A DNA stretch of 64,000 nucleotides from Xiphias gladius (GCF_016859285.1 NC_053404.1:18759105-18823104); one strand, 5' to 3'; positions 29,276-42,239 are shown, counted from the stretch's first letter. Notes: a model not told the origin generated them from the sequence alone. A program made the numbers and translations.

Positions 29276-32200
29276 GAGTAGCTTCGGAGGAGGGGGCGGG
29301 GGGCTGGGGGTTTGTTGTGAATATTGACTTTGTTTTGTGCAAGATTCATCTTGATTAGTTTTTTCGTGATATTTCATTGTCATCATTGTCATTTTGTTAA
29401 TTCATGTCAGAGGACGCTAGTGTGTTTGCATTCATAAATACATTAAAAAAAACAAACTCAAATGTACTAGATGTCAATTCACTTTACTTCACTGCAAATT
29501 GGTAGTCTGGCCTCTATTCACTTCTATCTTTTTCTCTTTCTGTTTCATGCAGAGATTTGTGGTTTTACCCACTTCTGAGTAATCACTACTGTAGTGCAAA
29601 GAGACCGTCCTCCAACACCCACACTTCCTCTTCTCTGATGATACTTGACTTTTAAATGCAATGGGGTTCTTTTATATTGTGGCTTTAATCCGTGTCAGCT
29701 GTTTGTTTGGGGCAGTAGAAACAAGATGTGAAAACAACGCTGACAAATTAGCACTTTTAAGTTGATACGGCAAACTTGTTAGCAAAACGGTAGCGTATTT
29801 ACACAGCCAGCAGAGACTGTATGGAGAAACTATGGAGCAACATTGTCATTAGTATGGAGTTGTGTTTCCGGCCACCTGACAAATTTAAGTCCAATATTCA
29901 CTCTCTTTTAGCTCTGTTTTGCCCTCCACCAACTCCTGAGGGAAATATCTAGCTCTTTAGCTGCTAAATGCTCCACTGTGTTCACCAGCTATTGGCTCAC
30001 TTCGTTTGGCAGTTGGTGCTGATTAGGTAGCATACACTGTACGCTTTTAGAGCTTTTCAGCAGGCAACATGGAAGCAGTTAGACTGAACCAGAACAGTGA
30101 AGCTGTGGGCCAGAGAACCAAAACAAGGTGCTGAAAGGTGCTAAAACGCTCCATAGAATTGGGGGTGAACTGCAGTGATAATTCTCTGTGTTTCTGTCAG
30201 TACAAGCAACACCTTTCACATACACATACTAATATGATCCATTTTTAATCTAAAATATTGATTATAGAAGCTTTGAATATTGGATTTGGATTTTAACATG
30301 CTTTGTTGTCTCATTTTTGGCTGGAAAAAAGATATTTTTTGTCTTCGGCCCTTCTGAAATTCCAATAATATGAGCTGGAAAAAGTTTGATTGGTAGTTCC
30401 TCAATCAAGTAAAACAGTATGAGCTGGGAAAAATTTTAGAACCCAGAAATCTCAACATGTCAAGTCTTTACTGAGTAACTGGTATTTTCTAAAAATGTAA
30501 ATATACACTATTATGGCCAGTTGATGTTGTAGCTAAAAAAAAAAAACAAACACTTTTAATATATGCTGTACTTCAAAATAATAGTAATGTCATTGAAGTA
30601 ACAATATACTCCTCTGTACAGATGTATATAGTAATATAGTAATAGTAAGTCAACCTCTGCTGTTCAGGAAAAAAACTTCAACGCCAATGTTTGGTAAATT
30701 TGCACCATTAAACAGTTAGTGAAATGTTTTAGGTTTCAGCTGGCATCTGGTAGAAATAAATAGAAGAGCTATTTCTTGATATTCTCGTCACTATGCGTGA
30801 TTTCTTGTATATTGTATCTAGTAATGAATAATAATATCTATAAATCGTGTACTACACTTAAATGTGTAGAAATATGTGGTCCTTTTGTGTTCACAGAGTA
30901 AGACAAGCCATCAGTCTATAAACAAATAAAGTGTGATTTATTGAGGGAATTAAATCATCCACTTTGCCTCTGTAGCTCGTACCTAGCAGTGTCCCTTCAG
31001 TGTGAGAAAACAATATTTTTCCGAATGTTCATATCATCTCTAATCCCCTTTTCACTTCCTTATCTATACTTTGACAGTTCCTCAATCAAGTAAATGATTT
31101 AGCAGATCTGTGTCACAGTGTCATTATGTCAGCTATGAACATTTATGTGATTAAAAATCTCGAACAATGACTGTGAACACAACAATACGAGCAATCCGCA
31201 GAAAAGGACTGGTTCTTTTAAAGCACAAAACGGCGCTCCCAGTGCCCATAATCATTGGTGCACAAACTGGATCAAGTTATATAAAATGTTATGTAAAATA
31301 ATCTAAAAACTTATGACATGTTCCAAATACAGTGTCACCAAAAGGGGAAGAGAGGTCACAAGTTGAAACTTATCAACATGGTTGAAACATAAACAGAAGT
31401 TTGTGCCAGATATGAAAACCCAATTTTGTTGCAGTGTTTGTAGCGATAATTTTCATGTAGGGTTTCAATCACCTTGTCCCCCCATGTGCTGTGTTTTACA
31501 TGTGGAGTATAGATCTGTGAGGATTTAATGTTGGCAGGTGATGAAATTTTGATTTCTGCATTTGGTTCTCTCTCTTCGGTCTGTTCTTTGTGCTAGGCTG
31601 AGCAAACCAGCTGTTGTAGCTTCATGTTTGTGGTTTTGATCTTCTAATCTAATTCCTGAAAGATTGTCTTGTAAGTCTAGTGGTTACAGAATAACACAAA
31701 CTGTATGATTTTCCCCCCATAATTAATGTTAAGCTTTTTTGAATATACAGTAAGTTCTTAAATTGGTCTGTGTGGAGTAATATGGTGGTTTCTGAGCAAT
31801 ATCATCATAAGATACACACAAGGGGTAGAAAACAAACCAGAATAACTGAGATCAACATGAGTTGTTTCTGCATCATAAATGGCACAAACTGCAAAGGGAA
31901 GGTGTGGAAAATGTTCAACATACCAGGAAGGAAACCTCCCTGCTAGCTCAGAGTCCATAATTACCTATTATCATTTAGCGATATCATCAGAGCTCTGGAT
32001 TTTAATGAGTTGGTGGACAGTTTTGCACAGAAACCGGTTAAGGGAAAAATGCCATCATTAAGGTAAGACAGTTGACAAGGTTACTGCGTCTTTACGGCTG
32101 TTTACTTAATTTATCAAGCTCAGTGATCAGTGCTTCGTTGTGCCTCTTGGAAAATGCTTTCTCACTGGAGCTATGTGTCGTGTTGGCGCCATCAGATCCG

Positions 32201-32400
32201 AAGGCATTTGGAGGGGAAAAAAAAAAGTTTTGGAAATGCGAGGACGAATGATGCATAAAAGGTCACCTCTAAAAAGAAATTTTGCTTGTTTCCAGCTAGC
32301 TGCTTCATTTTTTAAATATGGTAAACGTCCATAACTAAGTCATCGTGGTGGCAGCGTGTCTTTCAACATGGAAGACTACTTTCAGTCATAGGTTAGTCTT
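29276..32400. other. Region between the two TLR genes
   Basis: Upstream flank of copy A. Parts align, much diverged, with the flank of copy B: the gtggtttattgagggaa block at about 30930 versus 39845, and the block at about 31425-31575 versus 40395-40540. This shows that the original duplication extended to about 31.6 kb. A dispersed repeat occupies 29865-30150. No further gene was seen. Confidence 0.6.
29865..30150. repeat. Dispersed repeat, 'ggccacctgacaaatttaag' family
   Basis: Shares with 49870-50060 the ordered blocks cacctgacaaatttaagtcc, cctccaccaactcctga, agctgctaaatgctccact and the gttcacc continuation. The copy here is longer and adds a tail with gctgaaaggtgctaaaacgc. Class unknown. 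Confidence 0.7.
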
Positions 32401-32570
32401 CCAGTTTGGTTTTATGGAAACTTTTCAATTTTATGGCCCCTGATGTAATAAAAGTGTTTAGACAGAGCACAGGCAAGAAAGTGAGCTCTGAAAATCAGAA
32501 ATTTTCCAAAATGTTCAATATTTGGTAATAAAAAGTAATGACAGCCCCTTTTAGATAAAATTATGGCAAT

Positions 32571-32576
32571 TTTATT
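32571..32576 (-). terminator. Poly(A) signal of TLR copy B
   Basis: AATAAA on the minus strand about 100 bases past the stop of copy B, in the same place as in copy A. Confidence 0.5.
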
Positions 32577-32677
32577 GTAAAAAGAACCAAAACAAAACAA
32601 AATAAAGAAAGAGTCCAAAATGACTCAAACCACTGAACTATGCTGGCTGTAAACCTCATACAGAGAATATTTCCTTT

Positions 32678-35600
32678 TTACCACTGTCTTTCCACCACAG
32701 TGAGGAGGAAGTTGTCCTCATTACAATCTTCTCTGGTCTTCAGAGCCTGGTGGAGTTTCTCCCAGAACAGTTGGGTGTGCTCTCCGGCTCGGGGCCAACT
32801 CAGGTAGGTCTGTTTCTTCAGCAGTTTCCTCATGCGGTAGTAAGGAGACAGCTGAGAGGTGGGAATCTCCTCCAGAAAGACCAGGATCAGCACGTCCTTC
32901 TGCTCATCGAACAGACGGAAGCTAAACGGGAGAAACAAAGATGGATGAGAACCTACAAAGGCAAAGTGCTGTAACTACATCTATCTGACTTTCTGACATG
33001 TTTTTCTATATATATTAAAAAAAAAAAATTATGCCATAAAAATGCGTAATTTGTGACGTAATGCGTAACATGAAAGCAGCTTTTAATGTCTGCAGCAACT
33101 ACAAAATGGACCTAAAAACCAATACACAGTATGATTACTTTGTATGTGGGGTCCCCCAGGGGTGATGTCGTCAAAAAAATATTAAGTCACATATACAATT
33201 AATCCTTTCCCTCAGTTTATTAATCCACCCACTCGGTTTATTAACAGATTTTCACATACATTTTTTTAAATCTTATATATTTTTTATATATTTTATTTTA
33301 CGACAAGACCCTTGAGGGGGGGGGGTCCCCAACTTTGGTTTTGTAATCTGATGTAGGATTTACTGCACCCTCTGCTACAGAAAGACAGGTAACTACACAG
33401 CTAAATTAAGAGGCTATTATCAAGTTAGCTGGCTAGCTTGCCAGATAGCCGCGGCTAGCCTTAGCTAAAACTAAAGCTAAGTGTTTTTATTAAAATTAAA
33501 ATATTCATTTTGATTACCATAAATGTATGAGATTTCTAAATTGCTCCTATCTGACCTGCTGTCATTCCGGACATGTCTGAACACGTTCACATGCAGGGCT
33601 TATGCGGAACAAACGAAAGCTTTAATAATAAACCGCGATATCAGACCGTTTTTCAAAAAACTACCGCCCCAATCTAGACATATGAAGCGAGCCACATGGC
33701 GAGTCGAGAATGACTCCTACGCCGAGGCAAAGTTTTTTTTTTTTTTTTATTATCAGTGTAGTAAAAAATGTCAATTGGGGTTTTGAATGTGATTTTTCTT
33801 ATTTCTGGAGCAGCCCACACAGACAGCGTAGCGTGAGGAGCACATTAGCAGAGCAGCGGCAGCCAAGATGGGGTCCAACCAGGTGGGCGAGCAAATCGAT
33901 GGGAGGTGCGTCAGTTCCCTTACTGGCCATCAGATCATAAGATCTGAGAAGACTCAAATTCCTCTGCTAAACACTTTAAGTAGTGTTCATGTCTTTCGTC
34001 AGGAAAAGAAAAATAAACTAGCTTAACATTCTTTCTTTTTTGTGTATTAGGTGTAAAAGTTATACAAGAAATACAACCTGGTACTAGCTAGCTAACGTTT
34101 CTGTTAGCCCTATAGAAACCATGCGAAACAGACTGTGATATAATGTCGGCTGGAATCGAACCGAAGACAAAAGCCTCTCTTGTGCTGTTTGTGACACACG
34201 AGTTGCACATACGTGAATTGAGCGCTGCCTTGAAAGCGTACACGTGACATTCCTGCCCCCGGTCCTGTTAACGTTTGCTCGTTCCGCCTCCGCCGTCGAC
34301 CACACACTCTCGCTTCCCCAGTGCTCTATTAGCAGTTTCCAGGAACTGCAGTACCCCCACCCGGCCACCAGATGTCCCCAGACTTTCCCTCCATTCCCGG
34401 GTCACCTGACCTTCCCTGCCCACTCACGGGCCTGTTCCTAGTTTTCCCATCAGCCTTCCCGCTATTTAAACCGGCCTCTTTCTTCATGCTTTGGCTTATT
34501 TCTTTTTGTTTTGTTTTTTTTTGTCTTGATTCTGTGCCTGTTTGCCTCCTGGCCTGCTCGTCTGTAAGTTTTGATCAATTTAGGTTATTAAAGAAGCTTC
34601 ACTGCATCTGCCTCCCCCTCGTGTCTGCGTTTGTGTCGGTTAGAGCCATAATGTGAGAATTCTAGAGAGAAATGTTGAGTTTCATTAATGACGGCTTAAC
34701 ATTGTTCTGTGCCGATTGGAATTAATCCTGTGGACAATGGAGATAATGCTGAATTTATCAAGACACACAGAAAGCGTGGAGTAAGGTTTGAGTTTGCATT
34801 TACTGGGAAGCAGGGGGAAATTAGAAATAATAGATAATACTGAATAAAGATCTAGTTCTCTCTGCCACTAGGGTAAATAAAATTTATTTTATAATTTATG
34901 GTAATTTGATAGTCAATTTATTAATTTCAGCACTTAATTTAAGTGAAGACAGTTATTAAAAGTTACCTGAATTAGCCCTTAGGCGTTTCAAATTGAAGAT
35001 AAGGTTTAAGGTGTGTGTAACTGCAGTGTTGAAGGTGACAGCTGCAACATGGGTTTTGGAGACATGTTTAAACTTTGAGAACCATAAATGTGTAGATATT
35101 AATCCAACACCTGCATAGATGATTAACATCAGCTTAATGTAACACACAGGCATGCTTCATACAAACTGTGGGCTGAAAAATTACCTGGCCACCTGGATCT
35201 CTCTGGAGCACCACTCACTCTCAAGGTATCTGCGACTGATCACACAGATGGTCTTCCTGCTTCCATAAATGGCATCTGTGATGTTGTCCACGATGGGTTT
35301 ACCTGAGGAAGAGAAAAAGGGGAAAAGCAAAACAGTCAGTGATAAAACCATAGTCACTTTTTCTCTTCATGTGTTCCTCTGATAGTGCGGTACAAAAAGT
35401 GCTACGGTGACAGCAACTGCAGTATAAATGATGGTACAAAATGACACCATCAGTACATTGTTTTTCAGATTACAGCATTTAGTGTACACTTAGAAATCTG
35501 ATGTGTTTTTGTGTCTTGAAGAATCCATGTGTAAGAAACGTACTTGAGAAAAATGCCACTTCTGTTTCACTGCCATTGCACTCAAAGGCCACAATGTGTA

Positions 35601-38324
35601 CCTCTGACTTCTATTTTACAGTAAACCCTTTCTCTTTTGATAGTATTATCACTATTTCAGCTGCACGATTGGTCTACCCACCAACACCTTTAAGCTAGTT
35701 AGAGCCACTAGCATGTCTTAAATCTAAAAACAAAAACTTAAGTAGATTATATTATGAATTGCTCATTAAAGATCAGCTGGGATAAGAGAAGAATTTATTT
35801 AATGGCAGGTGTAAAGACCAGTCTTACCAGGCTCAAAGTCACGATGGTGCAGACACACTCTCCAGCCCTGTTCTCCCTCCAGTTTGGGCAGTAACTCTCG
35901 GATGACCCAGGGCTCATCATGGGTGTTGTAGGAGATGAAGGCGTCATACTGATTAGGAGCTTGCTTGTTTTTATGCTTTGTGTCATAGAGCATAGCCAAG
36001 AAGAGGTAGTAGGCATAGGCCAGGTGCCACCTCAGGAAATGGTAGGTGAAGGACACCACCATAAACAGGAGGACTGTGCATGTGGTGGAGATAAAGCAGA
36101 TGAATTCAATATCTACTGAGCAGAGGCGGACGTCCAGTTCCAACAGTTTCTTGCCTTCAGAGTTGGCAGGATAGTTGCACTTAAAGTTATACGCATCAAA
36201 AATTTGCGTTTGGTTGTTGTTCTTTACCCACTGGAGGAACCGGGCATTATCGCAGTCACAGGTGAAACTGTTCCCTTGAAGATCCACATAAACGAGAGCT
36301 GGTACGGACTTTATTATTTCTTCACTGATAACTGAATATTGATTCTTTCTCGCCTGCAAGAACTCCAGTTTGGCTAGGTTGGCATGTAGGAGAAAATCTA
36401 GAGACCGAAGACTTGTTCTAGATACGTAAAGACTTTTAAGGTTTGGAATTGAGGAAAACAAACCTGGAGAGAGATCCATAAGCTCATTTGAGCTAATGTC
36501 AAGTGTTTGCAGCTGAGGCGTGTACGTAAACATGTCTTCATGCAAAGATAAAAGTTGAATGTTCCTGGTATTGAAAAGCAAGAGATTTGTCAAACCTTGC
36601 AGGAAGTTGCGAGGCAAGTGAGACTTCCTCCTGCGGTGTTGTGAGGGAATAGCCAATATCTCTAGACGGGACAGCTGAGAAAATGGTGCATAAAGCAAAG
36701 CTGAACTGGTTTCATATTTAATGTGATTGTCCCTCAAATCCAATCTTTTTAAATTTATAAGATCATTGAAAACACCCTTGTTTATTTCCTCTGCTGTAAT
36801 TTTATTAATCTGCAGCAGAATCTCGGTAAGATTCGTTAGACCAATGAAACTTCCATTTTCAAGTTCACTTATTTGATTTTCATGTAATGACAAGTTCTGG
36901 AGGGACTGTAAGCCCCTGAATTGCTCGTTTTTAAGGGCAGTGAGAGAATTTCTATTCAAAAGTAATTGTCTAAGATTTGGCAAGTATTTTTGGAAAGCAC
37001 CGTTTAACCTGGATATGTGGTTGGTCTGTAGCTTTAAAACTTGCAATCGTATTAAATCCTTGAAATCACATTCTTTTAGAGCTGAGATTTCATTCCCATC
37101 AAGGCTGAGCTCTCTAAGCATTGTCTGATTGGTGAAATCATCACATCCAAGTTTGCTGATTTTATTAGAGCTGAGATTCAACTCTACAAGACTTGGTAGA
37201 TTCCTTGTGGCAGCTGGAACAGATGAAAGCATGTTGCTCCTCAGATTCAAGATTCTTAAACTTTGAACAGATCTGAAGGCGTTGACATGGATGTTGTTTA
37301 TTTGACTCTCTGCTAAATCCAACTCTGTTACATTAATGCACAACTTCAACATATGTGAACTGACGGACTTCAGTTCCTTATTGCGGAGCTGCAGTGTGGA
37401 CATTGTTGGGATGGTGCAGGAAATGTTTATTAGCGCTGTGAGGTTATGATTAATTGAATTCATCCTCAGAGTTGTCAGTGAGGAGTTCACGGTCTCTAGT
37501 AATGTTTTCATGTCATCAAAAGCCATTTGAAGCCCACTAATATCAAGAGTAGACACTCGACTAAAGAAAGTCTTGTTCCGCACATCCCATATCATCTGTT
37601 GCTTTCTAGAAGAGTTGCCGATTTCAAGCCAGGTGAGATTTGGAAAAACGTCTGCAGTAATACTAAAAATTGCGATTGGATTCTTAGACAAATCAAGGGA
37701 TTTAAGTTCTAGCGAGTTGTTTGTCAGATCCCATGAGTGAAAAGTGGTTAATTTATTGTTTGTAAGATACAGCTCTTGTAGATGTGGCAGGTGCTGTAAT
37801 ATTAAATGAACTTCTGTTATGTGCTGCAGTTTGTTGCGAGAAATGTCCAAAAACTTTAAGCTTGTCATGGGCTTAAAAGAGGTGGATGCCACAGCTTTGA
37901 TGTGATTACTAATAATTCTGAGCTCGGTGAGGTTGCTCAGACCATGAAACAGATCCTCTCCAAGTTCAACAAGTCTGTTATTATTTAGATTTAACTTCTT
38001 GAGGGAAATCAGATTGGCAAAGGCACCGTTATCTATCTGCGAAATTCTGTTGAGTTTTAGGTCTAACTTTGTCAAAACTGGTAGATTTGTGAAATCTGAT
38101 ACTTTTACTCTTGGTATGTTGTTTTTAGACAAGTCCAAACCTATCACTGTTGAGGGAATATCTTGAGGAACAGTTCTGAGTCTACTATTGCTACATATGG
38201 CAACATCGTAACTGATTCGGCAAGTCTTCAGTGCAAATCCTGTGACTGGAACAACAAAACTGCTGATATTCAGCAAGTGGATATAAATTACGTAATGAAA
38301 ATGTTTTCTTTCTCCTGTTGCCAT
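32678..38324 (-). CDS. Toll-like receptor, TLR22/TLR23/TLR13-like, tandem copy B
   Basis: Same three-exon layout as copy A: 38324-35828, 35302-35185 and 32921-32678, phases 1 and 2, giving 952 residues. Exons 1 and 2 have exactly the same lengths as in copy A (2497 and 118 bases). The order is signal peptide, leucine-rich repeats, four-cysteine cap, membrane helix, then a TIR domain with YDAFISYNTHDE, RDFEPG and FW. About 27 residues of exon 1 differ, mostly in the repeats: a cluster KELSVKNNN versus QELYLTNNK near residue 180, DFRENRIK versus DLRDNHIK, and REK versus RRK. The C-terminus differs more (YYRMRKL; ending VVERQW). Both genes look intact. It lies head-to-tail with copy A, starts about 9.9 kb apart. 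TLR22, TLR23 and TLR13 are the candidate names. Confidence 0.9.
32922..35184 (-). other. Intron 2 of TLR copy B with inserted repeat DNA
   Basis: About 2.26 kb, versus 1.27 kb in copy A. It includes a GC-richer block at about 34180-34670 that looks inserted (see separate entry), a gctagct-rich patch at about 33420-33480 and poly-T and poly-G runs. No coding exon was recognised. Confidence 0.6.
34180..34670 (+). mobile_element. Probable retroelement fragment in copy B intron 2
   Basis: A block unlike its AT-rich surroundings: C-rich, with a TATA-like ctatttaaaccgg, runs of cctgcctgttt type, a late attaaagaagcttcactgc and an end near cgtgtctgcgtttgtg. This order resembles promoter, R region and tail of a fish LTR or similar retroelement. 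Absent from copy A's intron 2. Ends and class are uncertain. Confidence 0.35.
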
Positions 38325-39150
38325 TGTTTCATCCCCTTCACTCCAGGACCTATTTTAAAATCTCCGTTACAAAAGAACAAGTGAAGTCCAACCAGTAAGG
38401 AATTGCAGTTTCTCCGTGTTTACTCCAGTTGGTTTATAAACTGCAGAAAGTAATGCTGAAAATTCAATAAAAACACACAAATAAAGGCCATCAGAAGCAG
38501 TGACACACAACAAATACTCATAATTATAACACGATAATAAATCATTGCCACATTTTGGTCCAATATGTCATTATGGAAACAGTTTAAACATAACATCTGA
38601 GCACAGATGTTATGTTCAACCTTATCAGAGGTTCAAAAAATGGTAACACTGCAATTAAACACTTATTTTTTGCACTTAATTTCTTCTACCTTTCCCTTAA
38701 AACGCAAGGTTGTTACTCCCTTGGTCTTGTTTTCTTCCGCTATACCTACAGTTAAGCATCAGTTGGAGCTTGTCAGTATTTTATTTGTGATAAAATGAAA
38801 GCGACAATGAAATTAGCAGGTAAATTACGGTCTTCATTATACAGTGCTTCCAAATAAACCAATGATTAAGAGACATTGTCTTGAGCATATGACGAATAAT
38901 GGTTTCTGATACTTACTGTGTCTCACAAAGCTATTTAATTACTGATCTCGAATCCGCGGAATCTTGTACTTCAGTTATCTTCCTTTGTTCAAATAAAAAG
39001 TTTCTGTCAATTCAAAAGAGTGAAAACAGTGTCTCTGTCGACATAACGTCCAAGTGTGCATGAGAAAAAATGTTCATCTTGCTGTTTGGCTCACCACTTT
39101 TTCTCTGCCAGTCCTCCGCTTTCTCCTTTCTATTAATCCACTGAGGAAGT
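38325..39150 (-). promoter_or_regulatory. 5' flank of TLR copy B, matching copy A
   Basis: Counterpart of 28448-29275 with only about a dozen single-base differences. Identity drops sharply beyond about 39150. The shared flank implies that the two receptors may have nearly the same proximal promoter. Confidence 0.5.
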
Positions 39151-41820
39151 GAGATTAGTTGGGTGTGGCATCTTTATTTTGAAATATAGTATTTATTCAA
39201 GCCTCTCAACATTCAATGAGAAAAGAAATTAAGGAATAATGTTAAGTTTTCATTATGCAATGACTATGTTGTTCAGTATTTTCAGGAGGCTGAACTCACC
39301 ATCATCTCCTGGTAGATTCTGGCGACACTCCAAATAATTCATACTAGAGGACGCTATTGTGTTTACATACATTAATAGGTTAATAGATTTATGAAAAAAT
39401 ACAAAAGACAAATACAGCAAATGCAAATATCTTAGATGTTGATTGCAAATCCATATGTATAAATTGTATAAAAACTGTGTGTGTTTGTGTGTGTGTGTAT
39501 ACTGCATGTCATTGAGGGAACATTTTGCTTTTCTTTACAGCTGATTTACATCACACAACAGTGACTCAACTTTGATTCTAAAAAAAATCCCTGTTACGTC
39601 AAAGTTTGGGAAAAACATTATTACGCAATCCACAATGGAAATAATTAGAGTAAGAACCGCTGTTTTTTTTTTTTCTATTTAGTTTTTTCTTCTCAACGTT
39701 TTTTCACAAAGTTTTTTCTTCTTAACCACTTAAGCGTGGGTTTTGATCTTCCATCACAGTGTCCTCATTAATAAACTGTGCTTCAGTTAATCTCTTCACT
39801 GTGAAGACCGGGTGAAGTCAGCAGTTTATATAAAAACATAAATTGTGGTTTATTGAGGGAAGTAAACTGTCCACTTCCCCTCTGTAGTTAACACACGCCA
39901 CTGTCACGTAAGATTGAGGAAATGTTTTATGAGTGTGCACATGTTCTCTGATCTCCTTTACACACCCCTATCCATGTATTATTAGCTACGATTTCCTTAA
40001 CTGAGTAAATGATTTGGGCGTCACTCTGGGTGTCATTCTGTCCGCTATGAACATTTCAAAGACTGTGAACAATGACCGCAACAGTAGAAGTGAGCCACAA
40101 AAAAAAGGGGGCTCTGTCAAAACCGAATTGTGAACACGGATTCAAAGGTGAAATGTACTTTGCTCAAATTCCAGTCTGATCATTTTGTGAGGTTTGGAAG
40201 TAGGTTCTTTATAGGAGTTTTCGAGATAACATGAGAAAACTTTATCATGTGGAGCAAAACGGTAAAAAAAACAAAACAAAACAGACATGTTCCAAACACA
40301 GTGTCAACAAAAAGGAACACAAGATCACAAGTTTAAACTAATTACAAAAGATGTAATGTTTATAATATGTCCAAGATGTACAGTATATTAAGAACCTCTT
40401 GTGTTGCAGCGTTTGCAGTGACGATTTTCACGACGTATTTGCATTACTCTGGTTTCCCCTTGTATTTCACAAGTTCCGTATAGCTAAGTAGGGAAAACTG
40501 AATTGGTAAGTGATAAATTCCTAGTTTCGGCATTTGATTGTATCACTAACCCTAATCCTATTTTATCTCCAGTCGTCATGTAATTACAGAGCTAAAAGTT
40601 TAGAGCAACATCAAACCAGTGAAAAAAATTTCCCTGCTCTTCTCATCCTAACAAAACTTAAGAGCCACAGACTTAATAAAACCCGTCCAATATTTTTTTT
40701 CCAGACCACACCCCCCCGCACTACTTTGATGGTCTTTTTCTCAGCTCTCCCTACATAAAGCTGTCCGGCAACTTCAGCTAAAGTTCCAACAAAGGCGAAA
40801 AACCTGAACCCATCACAGCAAAAGTCTCTGCCCTTGTTTCCAATGGTAGCAGAGGTTAAAGTACCACTGCTTTCTTTCACTGTGTGACTACCGTCAACTT
40901 CACTTGGCACCAGCAGAGGTCTCAGTTGGGAAGGGAAACTCAAGGCCAGCCTCGCTCAGTTCACTGGATTACACCCTCTGTAACGCCTGTGCATACATCC
41001 ACCTACAGAGGAGATGACGCAGCAGTGGATCAAATCAAAAGAAACCAGATCCGATTTTTATCTCCAGTACGTCTTGTCTCCTCCTTTGTTACAGCCGAAC
41101 TGTGTGCGCAGTGTACTCGCTTGCCTGCATCCATGTCTGTATGAATGTGGGTGAAATGCATGTCAGGTGAGTATGTCCTCCTTTAACACACACACACACA
41201 CACACACTAATACTAATTTAACACAATACATCTTAAATGATTTGATTAAACTGAGTAATGTTCTAATCATACTCTCATTATATGATCACACTGACTCAAA
41301 TTACTAGAATGTGTTAAGTTAACATCCCACTGGAAATCATAAATATGTATAAGAATTCATTAGTGAGACTTGGAAGAGCTTTATTCACCAATATAAGAAA
41401 AATGTGGCACAATTACTGCAGCGCTGGAAATATAGATAGAAAAGGGGAATATGCCACCACATGTTAGTGTCACGAGAATTCCTTTAAATGCATCTTATGA
41501 CAATGCAGTGATGTTGGGAACGTGACTAACAAGGAAGGTAGATTAATTGTGTGTTTTGTCAAAGAAAAGGTCTTAAAGGACTGGTTCGGCTAAGTGGTAG
41601 CTGGTACCGAGGTCGTTTTTTTGGTATATTGGGTGAATTTGGTTCTTTAATATTGTGTTCCGCTGTATTTCCTGATCCAAATAGTACCCGACGCGAGCTA
41701 GAGGTGGAAATCACAACTCACTTCACCTTGTTCATTTCAGTTCAAGGATTCAGTCACTCACTATGTAGTTTTTTCATATATATATATATTTCCCCCCCTA
41801 AGCTAAGTGGTCGCATTTAG
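39151..41820. other. Intergenic region upstream of TLR copy B
   Basis: Diverged duplicate of copy A's flank up to about 40.54 kb, then single-copy-looking sequence. Short (GT)n at about 39478-39500 and (CA)n at about 41188-41208. The minus-strand 110-codon frame at 40611-40943 has no family features. No gene was called. Confidence 0.6.
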
Positions 41821-41824
41821 TGTT

Positions 41825-42060
41825 AAAATGCACTTCCTCGTGTACATCGGCAAGTGAACGCATCACCATTCAAAGGCACTCCAGCGCGTATAAAAAGTAA
41901 ATGAACGCATCCCGACCCAAAATGCAGTATGAGTGTTGTACGTCAGTAAGTGAGCACATCACCATTCGAATGTGCTTCATTAAGTACTTCGGTAAGTGAA
42001 CGCATCACCGTCCGAACGCACTTCAGTATACAGTATGTGTCGGTAAGCGAACGCATCACA
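41825..42060. repeat. Degenerate minisatellite, unit about 60 bp
   Basis: Four imperfect repeats, each around cggtaagtgaacgcatcacc: at about 41847, 41938, 41989 and 42041. Spacing is uneven, so the array is old. It sits about 2.3 kb upstream of the cnksr2 start. Confidence 0.65.
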
Positions 42061-42239
42061 GCACAGCAGCCTATTATTTGCAAAAGAAGTCACATTTTGA
42101 GTGTTTTTGTGGCTTTCGCCGCCTGTTAACGACCCTTTTAATGTGATTTTTTCATGCTACACCCAGACTTCCCTATTGTACCAGTAGCCCGGGGTCTTTG
42201 ACCCCACAGACATCAGCAGACACTTTGTATCTTCCCCGG

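Noticed and set aside
40611-40943. 110-codon minus-strand frame upstream of TLR copy B
   Set aside because: No domain, no splice sites, and not preserved in the corresponding flank of copy A.
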